Of a stretch of DNA of 64,000 bases, positions 61,306 through 64,000 are shown piece after piece. How positions within the stretch are numbered: the first letter of the stretch is position 1; each line of letters starts with the position of its first letter. Both the position numbers and the translations under genes were made by a program. Origin of the DNA: Treponema medium (GTDB taxonomy: Bacteria > Spirochaetota > Spirochaetia > Treponematales > Treponemataceae); NCBI RefSeq assembly GCF_017161265.1, contig NZ_CP031393.1:2480001-2544000 (forward strand). The letters are read 5' to 3'. The notes under the pieces were generated by a model. That model searched no databases. It had not been told where the DNA came from and saw only the letters and a program-made list of their open reading frames with translations.

Positions 61306-62511
61306 ATGAAAAGATTTATTGTGGCGATTTTTGTGTTGTTGTGCGCTGTAGGCGTTTTTGCGCACAAAAGTCCGTATGACGGAGCCTCGTCGGATACTCA
61401 AATCTTACTCAAAAAAGCGGATGAGCTTATTCAACAGGAGCAATATGAATCGGCGTTCGGCACCCTCAGTGACGACAGCAACGAATTCATACTTGCAAAA
61501 AAAATAGAAATTGCAATCAATTATTTTGCTCAAAGTATAATGCACCAAATGTTCGCATTTAAAAATCTTAAAAAAGGGGAAACGCTCTACGATGTACGAA
61601 CGGGAACGGGATCGTATTCGATGGTGATGTTCGACCCGGTTAAAGCTGTCGAAGAATATGAAAAGAAAAACGGTGAAAAGCCCATTTTGAATTACGCACT
61701 CGGCTTGTATTACGACGATGTTCTTTTACGCTATGGATATCAATGGCTTTTGAGCGAAAAAGAACTTACGCAAAAGACAATCGATCGCCTGCAAAAGGCC
61801 ATAAATCAGGATTGCTGTGATGCGTACTCGTTAAGCGTACTTGCACTTGCGTATTATAAGAACGGTGATTTAACAAATGCCGAAAAAATATATAACAAGA
61901 AAATCGAATCGGGTTTTGAACCTTCTGTAAATGATTTTTTTAACCTTGGTACGATATATTTACAAAAAAAGAATTTCGCTTTGGCACTGCACTATGCGGA
62001 AAAAAGTATTGAAGGATATAAAAACGATCCTGAATATCAGTCGGACGCATACATTGTTTGCATTGACAGCTGTCTTGGACTACACGATTATAAAAAGGCA
62101 GGGAGCTTTCTTAAAACAGCTCAAAAACATTTCCCGAAAGATTACAGAATCATACAAAAAACAATCGCTTTGTATGCAATGCAAAAGAATAAACCAGAAG
62201 CTTTAAAAGCTGCCAAAAACCTGTTTGCTTTTGCACCTGAAAATCCCGCCGTCTCACAAATGATTATAAAAGAATATTTTAATGCAGGTACGGAAAAATG
62301 GCTGCCGGATTTTTTTGACGATTGTTTAAAAACATATTCTAAACAGAGCAAAGCGCGGCAAAATCTATTGTATCATTACGCATATACGTTGTACGAGCTC
62401 AACGATAAAGAAAAAGCATCTAAAATGGCAAAAGATGCAAAAGCGGAATTTATAAAAAATGGAGAACTTACTGCGGAAATTGAAAAAGCCTTAGATTCGT
62501 TCGGAAAATAA
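61306..62511 (+). CDS. Secreted TPR-like protein
   Basis: 401 residues. A signal peptide 'MKRFIVAIFVLLCAVGVFA' with cleavage before HKS is seen. The rest is helical with TPR-like units: 'QEQYESAFGTLSDDSNEFIL', 'SLSVLALAYYKNGDLTNAEKIYNKK', 'FFNLGTIYLQKKNFALALHYAEKSI', 'KPEALKAAKNLFAFAPENPA'. It is likely periplasmic. The ATG has AAAGGAG seven bases upstream. The function cannot be assigned; it lies after the hairpin array and is followed by a long composite repeat. Confidence 0.75.
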   Translation: MKRFIVAIFVLLCAVGVFAHKSPYDGASSDTQILLKKADELIQQEQYESAFGTLSDDSNEFILAKKIEIAINYFAQSIMHQMFAFKNLKKGETLYDVRTGTGSYSMVMFDPVKAVEEYEKKNGEKPILNYALGLYYDDVLLRYGYQWLLSEKELTQKTIDRLQKAINQDCCDAYSLSVLALAYYKNGDLTNAEKIYNKKIESGFEPSVNDFFNLGTIYLQKKNFALALHYAEKSIEGYKNDPEYQSDAYIVCIDSCLGLHDYKKAGSFLKTAQKHFPKDYRIIQKTIALYAMQKNKPEALKAAKNLFAFAPENPAVSQMIIKEYFNAGTEKWLPDFFDDCLKTYSKQSKARQNLLYHYAYTLYELNDKEKASKMAKDAKAEFIKNGELTAEIEKALDSFGK

Positions 62512-62553
62512 CAGACATACTGTATAATTGAAAACGAAATAAAACATTATAAA

Positions 62554-62716
62554 TGGGCACCTCTAAAAACTCGGTTAGATTTGCTTCGCATCCTTCGGAA
62601 TAGAGGTGCCCGTCGAGTTTTAATTTAAGTCCTTATAATATAATGACTTAAATTAAAACATCGCAAGTTACATCTAAAGAAAACTTTTAAAAACTGAAGT
62701 TTTTAGAAGTTCCCAA
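62554..62716. repeat. Long composite three-stem repeat, reverse orientation
   Basis: Read on the plus strand the modules come in the opposite order to 17392 and 45562: GGGCACCTCTA/TAGAGGTGCCC (long loop), TTTTAATTTAAGTC/GACTTAAATTAAAA, then CTTTTAAAAACT/AGTTTTTAGAAG. The linkers CGTCGAG and CATCGCAA are the reverse of CTCGTCGG and GCGATG. It lies between the TPR and methyltransferase genes, ending about 20 bp before the start codon. Confidence 0.8.
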
Positions 62717-62737
62717 ATAAATAAACAAGGAAAATTT

Positions 62738-63496
62738 ATGAACACACATCAAAATTATCAGGATGCAAATGCGGCGGTGATCGACCGTTGGATTACTGAA
62801 GGCTGGGAATGGGGTAAGCCAGTTGATCACGAAACGTATATCAATGCACAAAACGGACAATGGTCTGTAGTATTGACGCCGACAAAAGCGGTACCGCATA
62901 AATGGTTCGGTGATTTAAAAGGGAAAAAGCTGTTAGGACTTGCGTCGGGAGGCGGTCAGCAAATGCCGATTTTTACCGCAGCCGGAGCGGAATGCACGGT
63001 GCTTGACTACTCTGAAAAACAGCTTGAATCTGAGCGAGTTGTTGCCGAACGAGAAGGTTATCGAATTAACATTATACGTGCAGATATGTCAAAACCGCTG
63101 CCCTTTGCCGATGCATCCTTCGATATTATTTTCCATCCGGTAAGCAACTGCTATATCGAAAAAGTTGAACCGGTGTTTTTGGAATGTTTTCGTATACTCA
63201 AAAAAGGCGGCGTGTTACTGTGCGGACTTGATACAGGGATCAATTATATTGTCGATCAAAAAGAAGAGAAAATTATCAACGCACTTCCGTTTAATCCGCT
63301 CGTTTACGAATCGCACCGCAAACAGCTTGAAGAAGCGGACAGCGGTTGGCAATTTTCTCATACAGTAAGCGAACAAATCGGCGGACAGCTACGCGCAGGT
63401 TTCACGCTCACCGATATATACGAAGACACGAACGGAGAAGGACGCTTGCACGAATTGCATATCCCGTCATTCATTGCAACGCGGACAGTGAAGTAA
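62738..63496 (+). CDS. Class I SAM-dependent methyltransferase
   Basis: 252 residues. The Rossmann motif I is 'KKLLGLASGGGQQMPIFTAAGAECTVLDYS', with acidic motif II in 'VLDYSEKQLESERVVAERE'. 'ADMSKPLPFADASFDIIFHPVSNCYIEKVEPVFLECFRILKKGGVLLCG' covers motifs III-IV of the Methyltransf_11 group. The first 60 residues (NYQDANAAVIDRWITEGWEWGKP) are characteristic of small-molecule methyltransferases of this shape. Start ATG with AAGGAAA upstream. The substrate is unknown. Confidence 0.85.
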   Translation: MNTHQNYQDANAAVIDRWITEGWEWGKPVDHETYINAQNGQWSVVLTPTKAVPHKWFGDLKGKKLLGLASGGGQQMPIFTAAGAECTVLDYSEKQLESERVVAEREGYRINIIRADMSKPLPFADASFDIIFHPVSNCYIEKVEPVFLECFRILKKGGVLLCGLDTGINYIVDQKEEKIINALPFNPLVYESHRKQLEEADSGWQFSHTVSEQIGGQLRAGFTLTDIYEDTNGEGRLHELHIPSFIATRTVK

Positions 63497-63693
63497 TTTG
63501 TAATTAAATGAAAGGCTTTTGAAAAACTACTGAAAAAAAACAGTAATTTTTTTCGGCGTTAAGTTAATTGGAAACATTAGAGAAGAATCTTACGGCAAGT
63601 TGCTCGCCTTCGAAAACCTCGACGGGCATTGATTGGACTTTTTTGAAAATAAAAAGGCTTGAAATACGGAGCTGTTGAATCAAGGAGAATGGT

Positions 63694-64000
63694 ATGTATA
63701 CAAACGATGAAACATGGCAAAAACTTCAAATGTTTTTGCCTGAACGCAACAGGATAAGCATTTCATGCGCTCCTTCCGAAATGTTCAGCACATTCGACAG
63801 GACGAACATCCATCTCGACGTATACAACGAACATAGCAACAACGGTGTTACGCTCGTGCTGTTCCACGGTGTCGGCGGGAACGGCCGGCTCCTGTCGTTT
63901 ATTGCAGCTCCTCTGGCAAAGCGCGGCTATAAGGTTGTCTGTCCGGATTTGCCGGGGTACGGCTATACCGAATACGAGGGCATACCGTCTTATAAAACAT
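63694..64000 (+). CDS. Alpha/beta hydrolase, partial
   Basis: The frame opens at ATG 63694 with AAGGAG six bases upstream and runs off the window (at least 102 codons). 'LVLFHGVGGNGRLLSFIAAPLAKRGYKVVCPDLPGYGYTEYEG' shows the oxyanion HG motif and the 'PDLPGYG' strand-loop of alpha/beta hydrolases (split here). No signal peptide. The catalytic Ser nucleophile elbow lies beyond the window. It is 197 bp after the methyltransferase. Confidence 0.8.
   Translation, partial: MYTNDETWQKLQMFLPERNRISISCAPSEMFSTFDRTNIHLDVYNEHSNNGVTLVLFHGVGGNGRLLSFIAAPLAKRGYKVVCPDLPGYGYTEYEGIPSYKT

Overview
The window reads as a chromosome segment of an oral-type Treponema. Evidence: spirochete-style lipoprotein signals, flagellar rod genes, the mreBCD-mrdA-rodA block, a bacterial XPB-type helicase, a spirochete-like gene order (def-fmt-PASTA, dnaG-rpoD) and a candidate selenoprotein. 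Base composition is mid-range, clearly richer in G+C than T. denticola, so a T. medium/T. vincentii-like organism is my guess; the species is not proven.

Layout. 1-1000 is a decayed accessory patch: the edge of a small HTH gene, a dead vapBC toxin-antitoxin pair and no intact gene. 1000-6000 holds a TetR regulator with a tandem palindromic operator and a heterodimeric ABC transporter operon with an acetyltransferase between the subunits. 6100-11750 holds a small (p)ppGpp synthetase, a lipoprotein interrupted by an in-frame TGA that looks like a selenocysteine codon, a two-gene ABC exporter, mnmE, adk and a ComFB-like protein. 11800-17400 is the elongasome operon (mreB, mreC, mreD, mrdA, rodA, with 4-nt overlaps). 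17500-26000 is a long minus-strand run: TPR protein, RNase P RNA, zinc-ribbon protein, rpoD, dnaG, mltG, an overlooked 59-codon gene, an MBL-fold hydrolase and a YkgJ-type protein. 26100-38750 mixes housekeeping genes (rdgB, an acyl-CoA ligase, NlpC/P60, CobW) with a sigma-like regulator, a GTPase/ATPase pair, a chemoreceptor and a 5'-truncated alcohol dehydrogenase. 38800-49700 holds glgA, ybaK, slyD, ridA, eno, two tRNAs, def, fmt and a PASTA protein. 50000-52700 is a strongly A+T-rich restriction-modification island. 52700-64000 holds a UvrA2, flagellar rod genes, the XPB-like helicase, an AlaX-type editing protein, a TPR protein, a methyltransferase and the start of an alpha/beta hydrolase.

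The most unusual layer is between the genes. One family of composite repeats (built on CTCTAAAAAC hairpins, long form about 140-160 bp with three stems) recurs at least eight times, and its central stem covaries between copies. A second kind of element is a run of up to nine consecutive hairpins whose stems differ but whose 6-nt loops repeatedly read A-N-G-G-A-Y. Three of them match the published CsrA SELEX consensus RUACARGGAUGU exactly. I propose these arrays are CsrA-binding elements, possibly CsrB/RsmZ-like RNAs. The other strong candidate for something undescribed is the lipid-anchored HesB/IscA-like selenoprotein at 6861-7295, with a bacterial SECIS-like hairpin at the right distance from its TGA.
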